NCBI RefSeq assembly: GCF_018617485.1
Contig: NZ_JACSKH010000003.1
Coordinates: 62,001 to 126,000, forward strand
DNA: 64,000 nucleotides
Reading direction: 5' to 3'
DNA from: Exiguobacterium sp. s124
Lineage (GTDB): Bacteria > Bacillota > Bacilli > Exiguobacteriales > Exiguobacteriaceae
In this document: in pieces, positions 43,118 through 51,499 of the stretch
How positions within the stretch are numbered: position 1 is the first letter of the stretch
How the letters are laid out: every line of letters starts with the position of its first letter
The notes under the pieces: generated by a model
Databases searched by the model: none
What the model was told of the DNA's origin: nothing
What the model saw: the letters and a program-made list of their open reading frames with translations, nothing else
Made by a program: the position numbers and the translations under genes

Positions 43118-43668
43118 GCTGTTTTCTCCTTTACTTGCTTAAATGCCAGTCCTGTGACCATTTTTGCTTGTAATGCGTACTTTAGTCGTTCGGTCACGTA
43201 AAGACGTTGGCTATTTACATCTTGGGCAATCATATGTCCGAATAAATTCATTCGAACCGTTTGATTGGATAGGAAATAGAATCGATCCGTACTTAACGGA
43301 CGATACTCATTCGAGTGTTCGAGGTATTCGATTTCAAAGCGTCGAAGTACATTAAGCGCGCAATATCGATCGGTCTTCCCTGTGCTTGTATGAAGCTCGA
43401 CACGGACGAGCTGAACGTCATATGGACAGACATTCATAAAGATTGGACTTACCCGCTCATGGATCAAGAGGATGCCCATATCCGTTTCAATTAGATCAGG
43501 TAAGGATCCTTCATCTTGCGAGATACTCAATACGACATACGGTCGGTTCGATGGTGCGAGCAATTCCCCTTTGTAAAATCGAAATCGCTGAATCCCTGTC
43601 AGAACTCGTGCACGCCAAGCACTCCCTCGTGCTTCCGCTTCCATTCGATACAACCTCTCTCCACTCAC
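43114..43668 (-). CDS. Hypothetical protein, DUF1629/Imm11-like pattern
   Basis: A 184-aa soluble protein. The central block LPDLIETDMGILLIHERVSP, the following PYDVQLVRVELHTSTGKTDR YCALNVLRR region and the end AQDVNSQRLYVTERLKYALQ AKMVTGLAF repeat the layout of DUF1629-type immunity proteins (a strand, an S/T-x-R loop, then 'VTERLKxALxxxxxTGLxF'). I chose the GTG after GGGGGAG. It is in a tight three-gene unit. Toxin partner not seen; assignment tentative. Confidence 0.6.
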   Translation of the reverse strand: MSGERLYRMEAEARGSAWRARVLTGIQRFRFYKGELLAPSNRPYVVLSISQDEGSLPDLIETDMGILLIHERVSPIFMNVCPYDVQLVRVELHTSTGKTDRYCALNVLRRFEIEYLEHSNEYRPLSTDRFYFLSNQTVRMNLFGHMIAQDVNSQRLYVTERLKYALQAKMVTGLAFKQVKEKTA

Positions 43669-43670
43669 GC

Positions 43671-44030
43671 TTACTCCCCCTTCACTTGTTTGAGCGCATC
43701 GACGAATGTTTCCCATTCTAGGTTGTCACAAACAACCTTATTTTCCAATCCCCATTCTTCATCGATTGTCAAACGTACTTCGTTCGATTCAGGGTGACGT
43801 ATCATTCGAAGATCTCCAATTTGAATCGTATCAGGTGAAATGGCAAATGTACGACTCGGCAATCCGACCCACTTGACCCGATTCGAGCGTAATACAACAT
43901 ACCATTCTTCATCGCGATGAATGGAAAACGTCCAGTTTCGGAGAGACACTGCCGTGTCTGTTTGTTTGGACTGCTTCAACATTCGAAATCCTTCGCCCAT
44001 CAGTCGTAAATATGATTTTCGTTCATTCAT
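43671..44030 (-). CDS. Hypothetical protein, 119 aa
   Basis: A basic N-terminal helix (MNERKSYLRLMGEGFRMLKQ) is followed by beta-strands (WTFSIHRDEEWYVVLRSNRV; IQIGDLRMIRHPESNEVRLT) and a C-terminal helix (LEWETFVDALKQVKGE). No signal or membrane segment. Not recognised. First gene of the three-gene unit, ribosome site AAGGGGAG. Confidence 0.65.
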   Translation of the reverse strand: MNERKSYLRLMGEGFRMLKQSKQTDTAVSLRNWTFSIHRDEEWYVVLRSNRVKWVGLPSRTFAISPDTIQIGDLRMIRHPESNEVRLTIDEEWGLENKVVCDNLEWETFVDALKQVKGE

Positions 44031-44108
44031 ATTTGATTTCTCCCCTTTTTTCTATTATCTTCGTTGTGGATAGGATTCTGCAACCTAAAAAGTTTTTTAA
44101 AAAAGGGT

Positions 44109-44136
44109 TTGCAAATAGAATCTGATATGCTATTAT
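44109..44136 (+). promoter_or_regulatory. Promoter of the tRNA-Gly pair
   Basis: TTGCAA (44109) and TATTAT (44131, 5/6) with 16-bp spacing; the start is expected about 18 bp before the first tRNA. Confidence 0.6.
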
Positions 44137-44160
44137 ATCAAAGTAACGTTAAGACGTTTC

Positions 44161-44234
44161 GCGGGTGTAGTTTAATGGTAAAACCTCAGCCTTCCAAGCT
44201 GATGACGAGGGTTCGATTCCCTTCACCCGCTCCA
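44161..44234 (+). tRNA. tRNA-Gly (TCC anticodon)
   Basis: GCGGGTGTAGTTTAATGGTA opens the acceptor and D arm. The anticodon loop CTTCCAA carries TCC. The T arm is GAGGG TTCGATT CCCTT, the acceptor closes with ACCCGC plus T, and CCA is encoded. All stems pair. First of a tandem pair 13 bp apart. Confidence 0.97.
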
Positions 44235-44247
44235 TATTCTTTTTCAT

Positions 44248-44321
44248 GCGGGTGTAGTTTAATGGTAAAACCTCAGCCTTCCAAGCTGATGACGAGAGTT
44301 CGATTCTCTTCACCCGCTCCA
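44248..44321 (+). tRNA. tRNA-Gly (TCC anticodon), second copy
   Basis: Identical to the first copy except in the T stem, GAGAG TTCGATT CTCTT, where a G-C pair became A-T by a compensatory double change. CCA encoded. Confidence 0.97.
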
Positions 44322-44380
44322 ATATCGACATATACGCGAGAGCCTCTCGCACACATACAATGCACGGTTGAGACCTTGCA

Positions 44381-44413
44381 AAAGCAGAAAGTCATCTGAC
44401 TTTCTGCTTTTTT
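44381..44413 (+). terminator. Terminator of the tRNA-Gly operon
   Basis: A 14-bp stem (44381-44394 with 44397-44410) is followed by TTT and TTTG. Confidence 0.85.
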
Positions 44414-44477
44414 GTTGTTCCTTCGATTGTTTTGGGGAAAAGAGTGAATGAACCTAATCAGATGAGGAGGAACTCTT

Positions 44478-45278
44478 TTGATTCAAGCGAAACTGCAATC
44501 ATTCACGATTTACGAAAGTGCATTAATGCGAACCACATCGACTTTGATTGATACACCAGACGCCATTCTCTTGATTGACCCGACGTGGCTTCCTGAAGAG
44601 ATCGCCACGATTCGTCGGGATATCGAGCTAAACCGTAATGATCGCCCACTTTACGTCATCTTCACTCACCATCATTTTGATCACATTATCGGGGCTTACG
44701 GCTTTAAAGATGCGACGACGATCGCTTCACAGGCGTTTGTTGATGCCGATTCATCTGATCAGTTAGATGAGATTCGAGAGTTCTATGAGCAGCACTATAT
44801 CGATCGCCCGATTCAAAAACCCGAAATTGATATCGTGGTTCAACCGAACCAGACACTTCAACTCGGTGCTGTTCCTGTTACATTTATTTCGACACCCGGT
44901 CATGATGCGACACACTTGTCCATTCTGATTGAATCGATGAATCTACTTGTTTGTGGAGATTACGGTTCGAATATCGAGCCCCCCTTTATCGAGCATGACC
45001 CGAGCGCTTATCTCGAGACACTCCAAACGTTACAAACTATCATTTATGAACATGAAATTCAATGGTTCGTGCCGGGACATGGTGACCTGTGCGACAATCG
45101 TAGTAAGATGATTGAACGATTGAGCGCAGGTGAAGAATACATTTTGGCACTTCCCGAAAACCGTCATTGGTCTCCTATGTGGCCAGAGCATTCCTTTTTC
45201 GACCGTGTTCATGAACGCAATCGAAAAATGGTGGAACAAAAAGAGACCGATCGCCGGTCTCGTCAACAAGATTACTAA
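44478..45278 (+). CDS. MBL-fold metallo-hydrolase
   Basis: A 266-aa metallo-beta-lactamase-fold protein with the metal motif HHHFDH (residues 64-69), further ligands in STPGHDATHLSI and CGDYGSNIE, and FVPGHGDLC. It is probably a hydrolase of the glyoxalase II/quorum-lactonase type. The TTG start is set by GATGAGGAGGA. The substrate is unknown. Confidence 0.87.
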   Translation: MIQAKLQSFTIYESALMRTTSTLIDTPDAILLIDPTWLPEEIATIRRDIELNRNDRPLYVIFTHHHFDHIIGAYGFKDATTIASQAFVDADSSDQLDEIREFYEQHYIDRPIQKPEIDIVVQPNQTLQLGAVPVTFISTPGHDATHLSILIESMNLLVCGDYGSNIEPPFIEHDPSAYLETLQTLQTIIYEHEIQWFVPGHGDLCDNRSKMIERLSAGEEYILALPENRHWSPMWPEHSFFDRVHERNRKMVEQKETDRRSRQQDY

Positions 45279-45280
45279 AA

Positions 45281-45313
45281 AAATCGCAACGTCTCCCCAA
45301 GACGTTGCGATTT
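45281..45313. terminator. Bidirectional terminator
   Basis: A perfect 13-bp stem (45281-45293 with 45301-45313), with A/T runs on both sides, lies between the MBL gene and the small ORF on the other strand. Confidence 0.85.
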
Positions 45314-45327
45314 CCCCCTATGTAGAC

Positions 45328-45432
45328 CTATTTCTTTGTGACGCGTTCTGAGCGGACCGTGAACATACGGTCAACCCCATAGATCGTTACTCCCGTCAGA
45401 GCGAGTAACCCAATCATTGCAGAAGAAAACAT
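45328..45432 (-). CDS. Small membrane protein, 34 aa
   Basis: A frame too short for usual gene callers: one helix (SSAMIGLLALTGVTIYGVDR) then a basic tail (RSERVTKK). ATG with GGGGGA five bases upstream and a strong terminator directly downstream. Not recognised; the combination supports a real gene. Confidence 0.5.
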   Translation of the reverse strand: MFSSAMIGLLALTGVTIYGVDRMFTVRSERVTKK

Positions 45433-45686
45433 GACCATCCCCCCATTGTTCACAGTTTCGTCATAATCACCCCGTGTTTTCATTATAGAAGACCATTTTA
45501 AAAAAAGAAAGCGTTTTCTTCAAACTTCCTTCACATTTATCAAACTTAATCTCTTTCGCTTCTTGAAACAACTTCCTCTTTCTGATTAGACAGACACTCG
45601 TAAAGATGTGTAGCTTTTGTGGAATATGGGAATACATGATGTAAGGATAAAAAGAGACAGAAGATGCTCGTCGAGGAGGAAGAGGC
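45433..45686. other. Intergenic, AT-rich, cre-like site
   Basis: Nothing coding is supported. AGAAAGCGTTTTCT (45506-45519) matches the cre palindrome core at 12 of 14 positions. The promoter of the 68-aa gene should lie near 45620-45660. Confidence 0.4.
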
Positions 45687-45893
45687 ATGATTAAGTACGG
45701 TACATTGGTGCGAATCGAGGGAAAATATGCCGTATTGAGATGGAATAACGGCTCAAGTTTCATTCCTAGACGATTCCTACCTTCCGAAGCACGTGTTGGT
45801 GATACAATCATTCGAGACAATCATCATTATTATCTTGAAGAAGATATGACCCCAAATTTTGATGCATTGATCAAGCAACACTATAAAAGCTGA
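45687..45893 (+). CDS. Small basic protein, 68 aa (hypothetical)
   Basis: A compact beta-strand-rich protein (GTLVRIEGKYAVLRWNNGSS FIPRRFLP, then VGDTIIRDNHHYYLEED), resembling small SH3-like or DUF3006-type folds. No signal. Strong GAGGAGGAAGAGG ribosome site and a 21-bp terminator downstream. Function unknown. Confidence 0.75.
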   Translation: MIKYGTLVRIEGKYAVLRWNNGSSFIPRRFLPSEARVGDTIIRDNHHYYLEEDMTPNFDALIKQHYKS

Positions 45894-45933
45894 ACGATCT
45901 GCCCTCCCATAAAGGGCAGATCGTTCAGCTTTT
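45885..45933. terminator. Strong bidirectional terminator
   Basis: A perfect 21-bp stem (45885-45905 with 45913-45933), with T runs on both sides, overlaps the end of the 68-aa gene and serves the TlpA-like gene on the other strand. Confidence 0.92.
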
Positions 45934-45941
45934 TTGAAATA

Positions 45942-46508
45942 TTACATTGACGTCTTTTCGATTTGTTGCTGAATCCAGGCTTCATCAACGGGACCGGTCT
46001 TCTTCGCCACAATTACACCGTGTTCATCTAACACATACGTTGTCGGTAACGCGACGACGCGATATTGTTGCTCTACGACAGCCTCTTCATCTAACAAAAT
46101 TGGAAAATCAACCGGGTACTCCTTCAAAAAAGCCTCGACGTCTGCTTTTCCACGTCGTTCATTTTTCGTGACGTTCACCCCAAGGACAGGGATTCCTGTC
46201 GCTTTTTCAAATGACACAAGTTCAGGAAACTCATCTCGACAAGGCGGGCACCATGAAGCCCAAAAATTAATGACTACCGGCGTTCCTTGGAACTGCGAAA
46301 GGGTGAGACCCTCCTCGTCCAACGTATTCAAGGCGAAGTCTGGAGCTTGTTGCCCCACTTCGAGTCCTCCTAAGGCTGATTCATTTTGGACGATAGGAAC
46401 CGCTTCTTCTTGCTTTTGCGACATCATATATTCTTCGTATCCTTTGTAAACGAGCCCAGCAATCAATAGAAGGATGAGCGTTCCGATTACGATTCTTTGT
46501 AAGCGCAT
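45942..46508 (-). CDS. TlpA/ResA-like membrane-anchored thiol-disulfide oxidoreductase
   Basis: A 188-aa protein with an N-terminal anchor (IVIGTLILLLIAGLVYKGYE) and an extracytoplasmic thioredoxin domain: active site WASWCPPC, cis-Pro in VALPTTYVLDEHG. It reduces or shuttles disulfides outside the membrane, typically in cytochrome c or CuA maturation. Second ATG (MRLQRI) has better spacing than the first. Single-gene unit. Confidence 0.92.
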   Translation of the reverse strand: MRLQRIVIGTLILLLIAGLVYKGYEEYMMSQKQEEAVPIVQNESALGGLEVGQQAPDFALNTLDEEGLTLSQFQGTPVVINFWASWCPPCRDEFPELVSFEKATGIPVLGVNVTKNERRGKADVEAFLKEYPVDFPILLDEEAVVEQQYRVVALPTTYVLDEHGVIVAKKTGPVDEAWIQQQIEKTSM

Positions 46509-46582
46509 CATTTACCCCTTGTTTGTTTTACTTAAGATTTCTACACTTAACTTATCACAAACCGCAAAGGAGCGTATGTATC

Positions 46583-47437
46583 GTGCAACTTCAAAACGAA
46601 AAAATTCAGATTACATTAAAAGCACAGGGTGCGGAAATGACCAGTTGGAAAGTATCCGAGAAGGAATATTTATGGCAAGGTGATCCGACATATTGGGGAC
46701 GACAAGCCCCAATCCTTTTCCCGATTGTCGGGCGCTTATTAGATGACCAGTATATATACGAAGGCAATACGTATACGATGAGTCAGCACGGCTTTGCTCG
46801 TGACGCAATTTTCGACATTGAATCGTCGACTACTACTTCCGTCCGTTTCACCTTGAAAGATACACCAGAATTACGTCAACATTACCCCTTCCCGTTCGTG
46901 CTGAACGTATCGTATCAACTCGTAGGCGAAGAAGTGATTGTCACATATCGTGTCCATAATCCGGGTGAAACCGTTTTACCATTCAGTATCGGTGGTCACC
47001 CCGCTTTTAACATCCCTTTCATGGGTGGCGCGTTCGAAGACTATACACTCGACTTCGGAGAGGTGCGTACACTTGACCGTTACTTATTAGAGGGTCCTTA
47101 CCTGACAGGAGCCTATCAACCATTAGGTGAACGCCAATATATCCCGCTCACCCGATCGCTATTTGACGACGATGCATTGATTTTCGAAAATGTCGAGTAC
47201 GCTGCACTACGTCATCAGCCCTCAGGCACTGCGATTGTGATGGAGAGCCCCTCGTTTACTCATTTTGGCATTTGGTCCCCACCCCATAAAGATGCTCCAT
47301 TCGTTTGCCTTGAGCCGTGGTTCGGTCACGCAGATTATAAAGGACATCGGAAAGATTTTCTGCACAAAGAAGGAATACAACTCCTTGCCCCAAACGAAAC
47401 GTTCGAAGCGAGCTATACTCTATATATTGAACACTAA
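46583..47437 (+). CDS. Aldose 1-epimerase family protein
   Basis: A 284-aa galactose mutarotase-superfamily protein: ITLKAQGAEMTSWKV, the HGFARDAIFD loop with conserved His and Arg, IGGHPAFNIPF, and C-terminal CLEPWFGHADYKG with catalytic Glu. This matches the YihR/LacX-type subgroup acting on sugar anomers. The GTG start is behind AAAGGAG; the 20-codon upstream extension has no support. Confidence 0.88.
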   Translation: MQLQNEKIQITLKAQGAEMTSWKVSEKEYLWQGDPTYWGRQAPILFPIVGRLLDDQYIYEGNTYTMSQHGFARDAIFDIESSTTTSVRFTLKDTPELRQHYPFPFVLNVSYQLVGEEVIVTYRVHNPGETVLPFSIGGHPAFNIPFMGGAFEDYTLDFGEVRTLDRYLLEGPYLTGAYQPLGERQYIPLTRSLFDDDALIFENVEYAALRHQPSGTAIVMESPSFTHFGIWSPPHKDAPFVCLEPWFGHADYKGHRKDFLHKEGIQLLAPNETFEASYTLYIEH

Positions 47438-47471
47438 AAAACAATCCGACGATCATCGTCGGATTGTTTTT
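47436..47471. terminator. Bidirectional terminator
   Basis: A near-perfect 17-bp stem (47436-47453 with 47455-47471) ends in TTTTTTT, between convergent genes. Confidence 0.9.
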
Positions 47472-47475
47472 TTCG

Positions 47476-47694
47476 TTAGAAACGATCTTCTTGTTCCGCC
47501 TCATATTCTGATGGCGGTTTTTTCATAATGATTGCCAAGACAATATAAATGAGAAGTCCTGGCCCACCGAGAAGTGCCATCGCCACAAATAGAACACGCA
47601 TGATGGTGACGTCCACCCCTAGATAATTCCCGAGCCCTGAACAGACTCCAGCAATCATTTTATTATTTTCATCTTTATACAACTTGCGTTCCAT
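47476..47694 (-). CDS. PspC domain membrane protein
   Basis: A 72-aa protein matching PspC: KLYKDENNKMIAGVCSGLGN YLGVD, one helix LFVAMALLGGPGLLIYIVLA, then KKPPSEYEAEQ. PspC senses membrane stress and pairs with PspA-type proteins; liaH (5.2 kb) is a possible partner. Ribosome site GAGGAGA. 20 bases downstream of the reductase. Confidence 0.9.
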   Translation of the reverse strand: MERKLYKDENNKMIAGVCSGLGNYLGVDVTIMRVLFVAMALLGGPGLLIYIVLAIIMKKPPSEYEAEQEDRF

Positions 47695-47714
47695 ATCATC
47701 TTCTCCTCAACTCG

Positions 47715-48422
47715 TTATGATCGTTGTGGTCGGCGTAACGTGGTTCTACCTCCGTTTGCCACTTCTCCACGGCCTTCAAAATCAAGCGCTTCATTAATCG
47801 GTGTACTACCCGACTTAATTTCGATTCGGCGACCGTATAATCCACGGTTGTCAAGAGATGCAGCGATGACAGTCGCGACATCCGTCTCGGAAATCGTCGC
47901 ACCATCCGCATCGTTCAAATCTTCAGATGCTTCGATGGAGCCTTTACTCGGTTCATCAACAATGGTCACTGGGCAAATGATCGTATAGTTCAAACCGCTA
48001 TGTTCGATATATTCGTCGGCGGCATTGTTGGCTGACAGAAAATTAAAGAGTTCCTTTGGTGCGGCATTCGGTTGGTCCGCGCCATATGCGCTGAGTAAGA
48101 CGACGTGACGTACTCTTTCCTTTTTAGCAGCGTCGATCGCGTTCATTGCGACGTTTCGGTCGAGCAGTTCAATTTCGGTACTCGATCCGTCTGCGCCAGC
48201 AGTCGCCGCAATGATGACTGCATCTTGTCCACTTGTCGCCTCATGAACTTTTTTCTCAAGTTCTTTCTCGACATCAACCGTCAACACATGCGCACCCATT
48301 TTCTCGTACTCTGCTTGTAGTTCAGGATAACGAATTAAAGCGGTCACTTGATGGGTCTTCGCTAGACTTTTCAATACACGTTTCCCGATCTTTCCTGTTG
48401 CTCCAATGACTAATACTTTCAT
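47715..48422 (-). CDS. NAD(P)H-binding SDR-a5 family protein (YwnB-like)
   Basis: A 235-aa atypical short-chain reductase: nucleotide motif VIGATGKIGKRVLKSL, VIIAATAGADG, VLLSAYGADQPNA, and a Gly-free C-terminus. Lacks an obvious Tyr-x-x-x-Lys, as in NmrA/YwnB relatives that bind NAD(P) for regulation. Forms a two-gene unit with pspC. Confidence 0.85.
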   Translation of the reverse strand: MKVLVIGATGKIGKRVLKSLAKTHQVTALIRYPELQAEYEKMGAHVLTVDVEKELEKKVHEATSGQDAVIIAATAGADGSSTEIELLDRNVAMNAIDAAKKERVRHVVLLSAYGADQPNAAPKELFNFLSANNAADEYIEHSGLNYTIICPVTIVDEPSKGSIEASEDLNDADGATISETDVATVIAASLDNRGLYGRRIEIKSGSTPINEALDFEGRGEVANGGRTTLRRPQRS

Positions 48423-48501
48423 TCAAATTTCCCTCCTCAAAAGAGTAGTTCATTTGTTTAAAATTCCTCTTTCAAGTCAGAATCAAACCCTTTTCTTAAA
48501 A

Positions 48502-49704
48502 TTATCTCACCGTGCCCCACATCGACAAATCGAGAGCCTCGCGAATGGATTGCACACTTTCTTCTAACGGTTCGTAGTAGTACACATTGTTAATATAGGC
48601 ATCTTGTCCCTCGACCTGCATCTTATTCACGTCCGGGTTCGAGATCATCGTGAGTCCGACAGAGGCCATTTGCAAGATGTTCATCTCAAGACCCATTTCC
48701 TCTTTCATGAAACGATACATTGCCGGAATTTTCGTCCATCCCGATGGACTAGCCAACTTCTCCGCAACAGCCGTCATGACTTCGGTTTGACGATTCGAAC
48801 GAGCACCGTCCGTATCCGTCTTGCGGTGTCGCGCATAGGCAAGCGCCATGTCTCCATCCATTGCGTAAGAAACACCTTCCGTATACTCATATGTTTGGTT
48901 GAACCCCTTCTCACTGAACGAATGCGTTGCCGTCACATTGACACCACCAATCAAATCAATCAATTCCATAAACGATTCGAACGTAATCACGACTTGTCCA
49001 TCGACCGACGCATCGGTCAACCCTTCAACAGCACCGACCGTACAGTCTGCTCCCCCATAAGCGAAGGCATGGGTGATTTTATCACCCTCTCGGTCTGGCT
49101 CACACGGAATGGCCGTGTACGTATCGCGCGGAATCGACACGTTTTGCACCGTGCGCGAGCGAGGGACAAACTCCATCAATTGTAAAGAATCTGTACGAGA
49201 ACCTGATAATGATTCTCCAACCCTTGCATCACTTCCCATGATGAGGAACGTGAACGGCGAGGTCGCCACATACCCCGCGACAAGCAACATCAAAATGAGA
49301 AGAAGGGCAACTTTCCCTTTCCACTTACGCTTTCGTTTACTTGATGGTTTTGGTGATTGATCGACTTCTCGTCTTGACGGCTTTGACGATTTCGGTTGTT
49401 GCGTCGCATGATTCGACTTCGGTCGAGAGGTCTTGCGTTTCGGTTTTGAGAATGACGGCATTCGAAGCATCCGCTTTCTCCGTTTTTTTGACGCTTCTTG
49501 GTTTGGTTTCGAGGTCTCTGGCGATCTCTCGTTTAAGAAAGGATGCTCCGCCCCTTCATCCGGCTCTTTGAGTCGTGATGCTTCATTTATATCTGTTCTC
49601 TCGTTTGATGATTGCTCATCATTCAAACGAGACGCCTCAAGCTCTTGTTGTTCGAGTTCGCGCTTTCTACGTTCTATACGCGATAAACGTTGATCATCTT
49701 TCAT
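48502..49704 (-). CDS. LytR-CpsA-Psr family phosphotransferase
   Basis: A 400-aa protein with a very charged N-terminal cytoplasmic region of about 110 residues (repeated Ser/Lys/Arg/Glu), one helix (KVALLLILMLLVAGYVATS), then the LCP domain: MGSDARVGESLSGSRTDSLQ, SIPRDTYTAIPC, and YARHRKTDTDGARSNRQTE. LCP enzymes link teichoic acids or capsule to peptidoglycan. I start at MKDDQRLS behind TTGAGG; an upstream in-frame ATG has no ribosome site. The long tail is unusual. Confidence 0.93.
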   Translation of the reverse strand: MKDDQRLSRIERRKRELEQQELEASRLNDEQSSNERTDINEASRLKEPDEGAEHPFLNERSPETSKPNQEASKKRRKRMLRMPSFSKPKRKTSRPKSNHATQQPKSSKPSRREVDQSPKPSSKRKRKWKGKVALLLILMLLVAGYVATSPFTFLIMGSDARVGESLSGSRTDSLQLMEFVPRSRTVQNVSIPRDTYTAIPCEPDREGDKITHAFAYGGADCTVGAVEGLTDASVDGQVVITFESFMELIDLIGGVNVTATHSFSEKGFNQTYEYTEGVSYAMDGDMALAYARHRKTDTDGARSNRQTEVMTAVAEKLASPSGWTKIPAMYRFMKEEMGLEMNILQMASVGLTMISNPDVNKMQVEGQDAYINNVYYYEPLEESVQSIREALDLSMWGTVR

Positions 49705-49900
49705 ATTTTCAATCCTCAACTTTATCAATTTTTCTCTATTATCCCGAACCCTCATTGATCTGACAACGTTTCTACTGAAAATCCGTCTTAAGCATGAGAC
49801 CGTATGATTGTTTCAGATGAAATCCGGGAAAGGAATAATAATTGGTGTCTGCCCAAATCAAGGATGCATGCAACAAGTATGAATGAAAGGAGGAGAGCTG

Positions 49901-50815
49901 ATGCGCATCGGAAAATTACGCATGTTGTTGGAGCAGTATGGTGAGGCGACGTTACGTGATTTATTGGTTGAAATGTACCGTCATACTCCTAAAGATGTGA
50001 TTGACGATCAAGACTTTGATTTTATGATCAGCCAGTTCACGCGTTATAAAGAAAAAAAGCATTCAGAAGAGCGTCATTCGCTCTCACAAACGATTACGTT
50101 AGCTGAACGCTTTGTCGATTCGGCATATGAACATTTATATATCCGCCCCAATCAAGTTATGTCAGATCGTGACCAGAAAAATTGGTATATCCACGCAAAA
50201 AAAATCATCCGTGATTTAGCCCACTATGCCGAAGAATACACAGAAGCGCGTACGATGTATGAAGAAATGTTCTATCTTCTGTCGACGTCGGCTGGAGAAG
50301 AACCGCTTTTTTCAACGAGCGACCCGTTTCGTCTTTTAAAAATCTCACAAGTCACCATGCTTCAAAAACTCATCCACTACTATCAACTAGACGCACCGAT
50401 TGATACCGTCTGGATTGACCGCGCCCTATACACTGCCCTTCACGTGCCAAAAGATGTTGATTCTACGCGAATCGACTTGCTGTCTACCTTGCCGATCGAA
50501 CACAGTCAAACCAACACGAGAAAAATTCTTCACGCACGCATCCTCAAACTTTGCGAGCGCATGTTAGAGAAATCCCAAACAGAAGATACCGCACTCGAAA
50601 ACTATCAAGCCCTTAAAATGTTAGAACTTCGCCTCCTTGTCGCAGAAGGGAATTTACAAGAAGCTGAACAAAAACTGTTTTCGGAGTATATTCCATTCTT
50701 TTCACATCGTTCCGAACCATTTCGTTTCTATGTTGATTTCTTAGAAAGTCATGGGCATACGGATGAGACAAAGCGATTAAAACGATTAGCAAAAGAAAAA
50801 CGAATTCGATTTTAG
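49901..50815 (+). CDS. Hypothetical protein, 304 aa, all-helical
   Basis: Not recognised. No membrane or signal segment; a long helical solenoid is suggested by repeated helices with charged faces (IGKLRMLLEQYGEATLRDLL; ARILKLCERMLEKSQTEDTA; EAEQKLFSEYIPFFSHRSEP). Strong AAAGGAGGAG site and ATG 49901; the six codons upstream are unlikely. TPR-like adapters have this shape. A plus-strand terminator is not clear after it. Confidence 0.75.
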   Translation: MRIGKLRMLLEQYGEATLRDLLVEMYRHTPKDVIDDQDFDFMISQFTRYKEKKHSEERHSLSQTITLAERFVDSAYEHLYIRPNQVMSDRDQKNWYIHAKKIIRDLAHYAEEYTEARTMYEEMFYLLSTSAGEEPLFSTSDPFRLLKISQVTMLQKLIHYYQLDAPIDTVWIDRALYTALHVPKDVDSTRIDLLSTLPIEHSQTNTRKILHARILKLCERMLEKSQTEDTALENYQALKMLELRLLVAEGNLQEAEQKLFSEYIPFFSHRSEPFRFYVDFLESHGHTDETKRLKRLAKEKRIRF

Positions 50816-50816
50816 A

Positions 50817-50854
50817 CAAAAAAAGGGAGTCAATCGATGACATCGGTTGACTCC
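50817..50854 (-). terminator. Terminator for the 76-aa gene
   Basis: A 14-bp stem (GGAGTCAA at 50826 with TTGACTCC ending 50854) is followed on the minus strand by TTTTTTTT. It is oriented for the minus-strand gene at 51 kb. Confidence 0.65.
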
Positions 50855-50997
50855 AATACATGATATGAACGAGGGGTGTTCATTTGAAAAGGAGGACAGA
50901 AAGTTGGTGCAGAACTTTCTTCCTACACATATAAGTATAAAGTAACGATTGTAACCGTTACCAAACGACTTATTGCATTTTTGTGAACGTTTTCACG

Positions 50998-51228
50998 TTA
51001 TTCGATCGTATTCATGATTCCTAAACCGACGACTGATAATAATACGATTAATACGAAGACATACACCATCTCATTGGGTGATTGAAATCCTTCGTGAATC
51101 TCTAACTCTTCTTCGACAATGATGTTCTCATGAATAACTACTGGTTCTGTTTCGGCCATAACCGTCGTGGGCGCACCGATCATGAACAACATAGATACGA
51201 GAATCAGTTGATAAATATATTTCATCAT
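50998..51228 (-). CDS. Small exported or membrane protein, 76 aa
   Basis: Signal-like N-terminus (MMKYIYQLILVSMLFMIGAP), an acidic middle (EPVVIHENIIVEEELEIHEG), and a C-terminal helix (VYVFVLIVLLSVVGLGIMNT). Either a single-pass or signal-processed protein. A second ATG three bases on is better spaced from TAGGAG. Function unknown. Confidence 0.6.
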   Translation of the reverse strand: MMKYIYQLILVSMLFMIGAPTTVMAETEPVVIHENIIVEEELEIHEGFQSPNEMVYVFVLIVLLSVVGLGIMNTIE

Positions 51229-51499
51229 AAACTCCTAATTGATTGGTTTCATTGTGATTAAGTATATCATTTCTTCGACGCACGTCACGTCTGACATTTG
51301 ACGAAACTCACAGATCCATCAGCGTAACTAATCAGTTTTTCTGAATCAGGTGCTTACACTCTATTTTATTTCATGTTTTTATAAAAGTTGTTGATTATTT
51401 TCATCAATCAGGTGTCATGAGAATGCCATACAACTTTAAGTAAGATAACGCTTACAATTTAAATGTACTTATTATCTCATTCAGAAAGAAGGATTCTCC
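51229..51499. other. Intergenic, cre-like site, inverted repeat
   Basis: Divergent 271-bp gap without a gene. AGATAACGCTTACA (51443-51456; minus-strand TGTAAGCGTTATCT) matches cre at 13 of 14 positions. TTGAT/ATCAA around 51391-51407 forms a short inverted repeat. Confidence 0.5.

Noticed and set aside
44064-44399. 111-aa ORF and its reverse-strand partner over the tRNA-Gly pair
   Set aside because: It is a translation of the two tRNA genes, which give an apparent peptide repeat. Such frames are a known false annotation.
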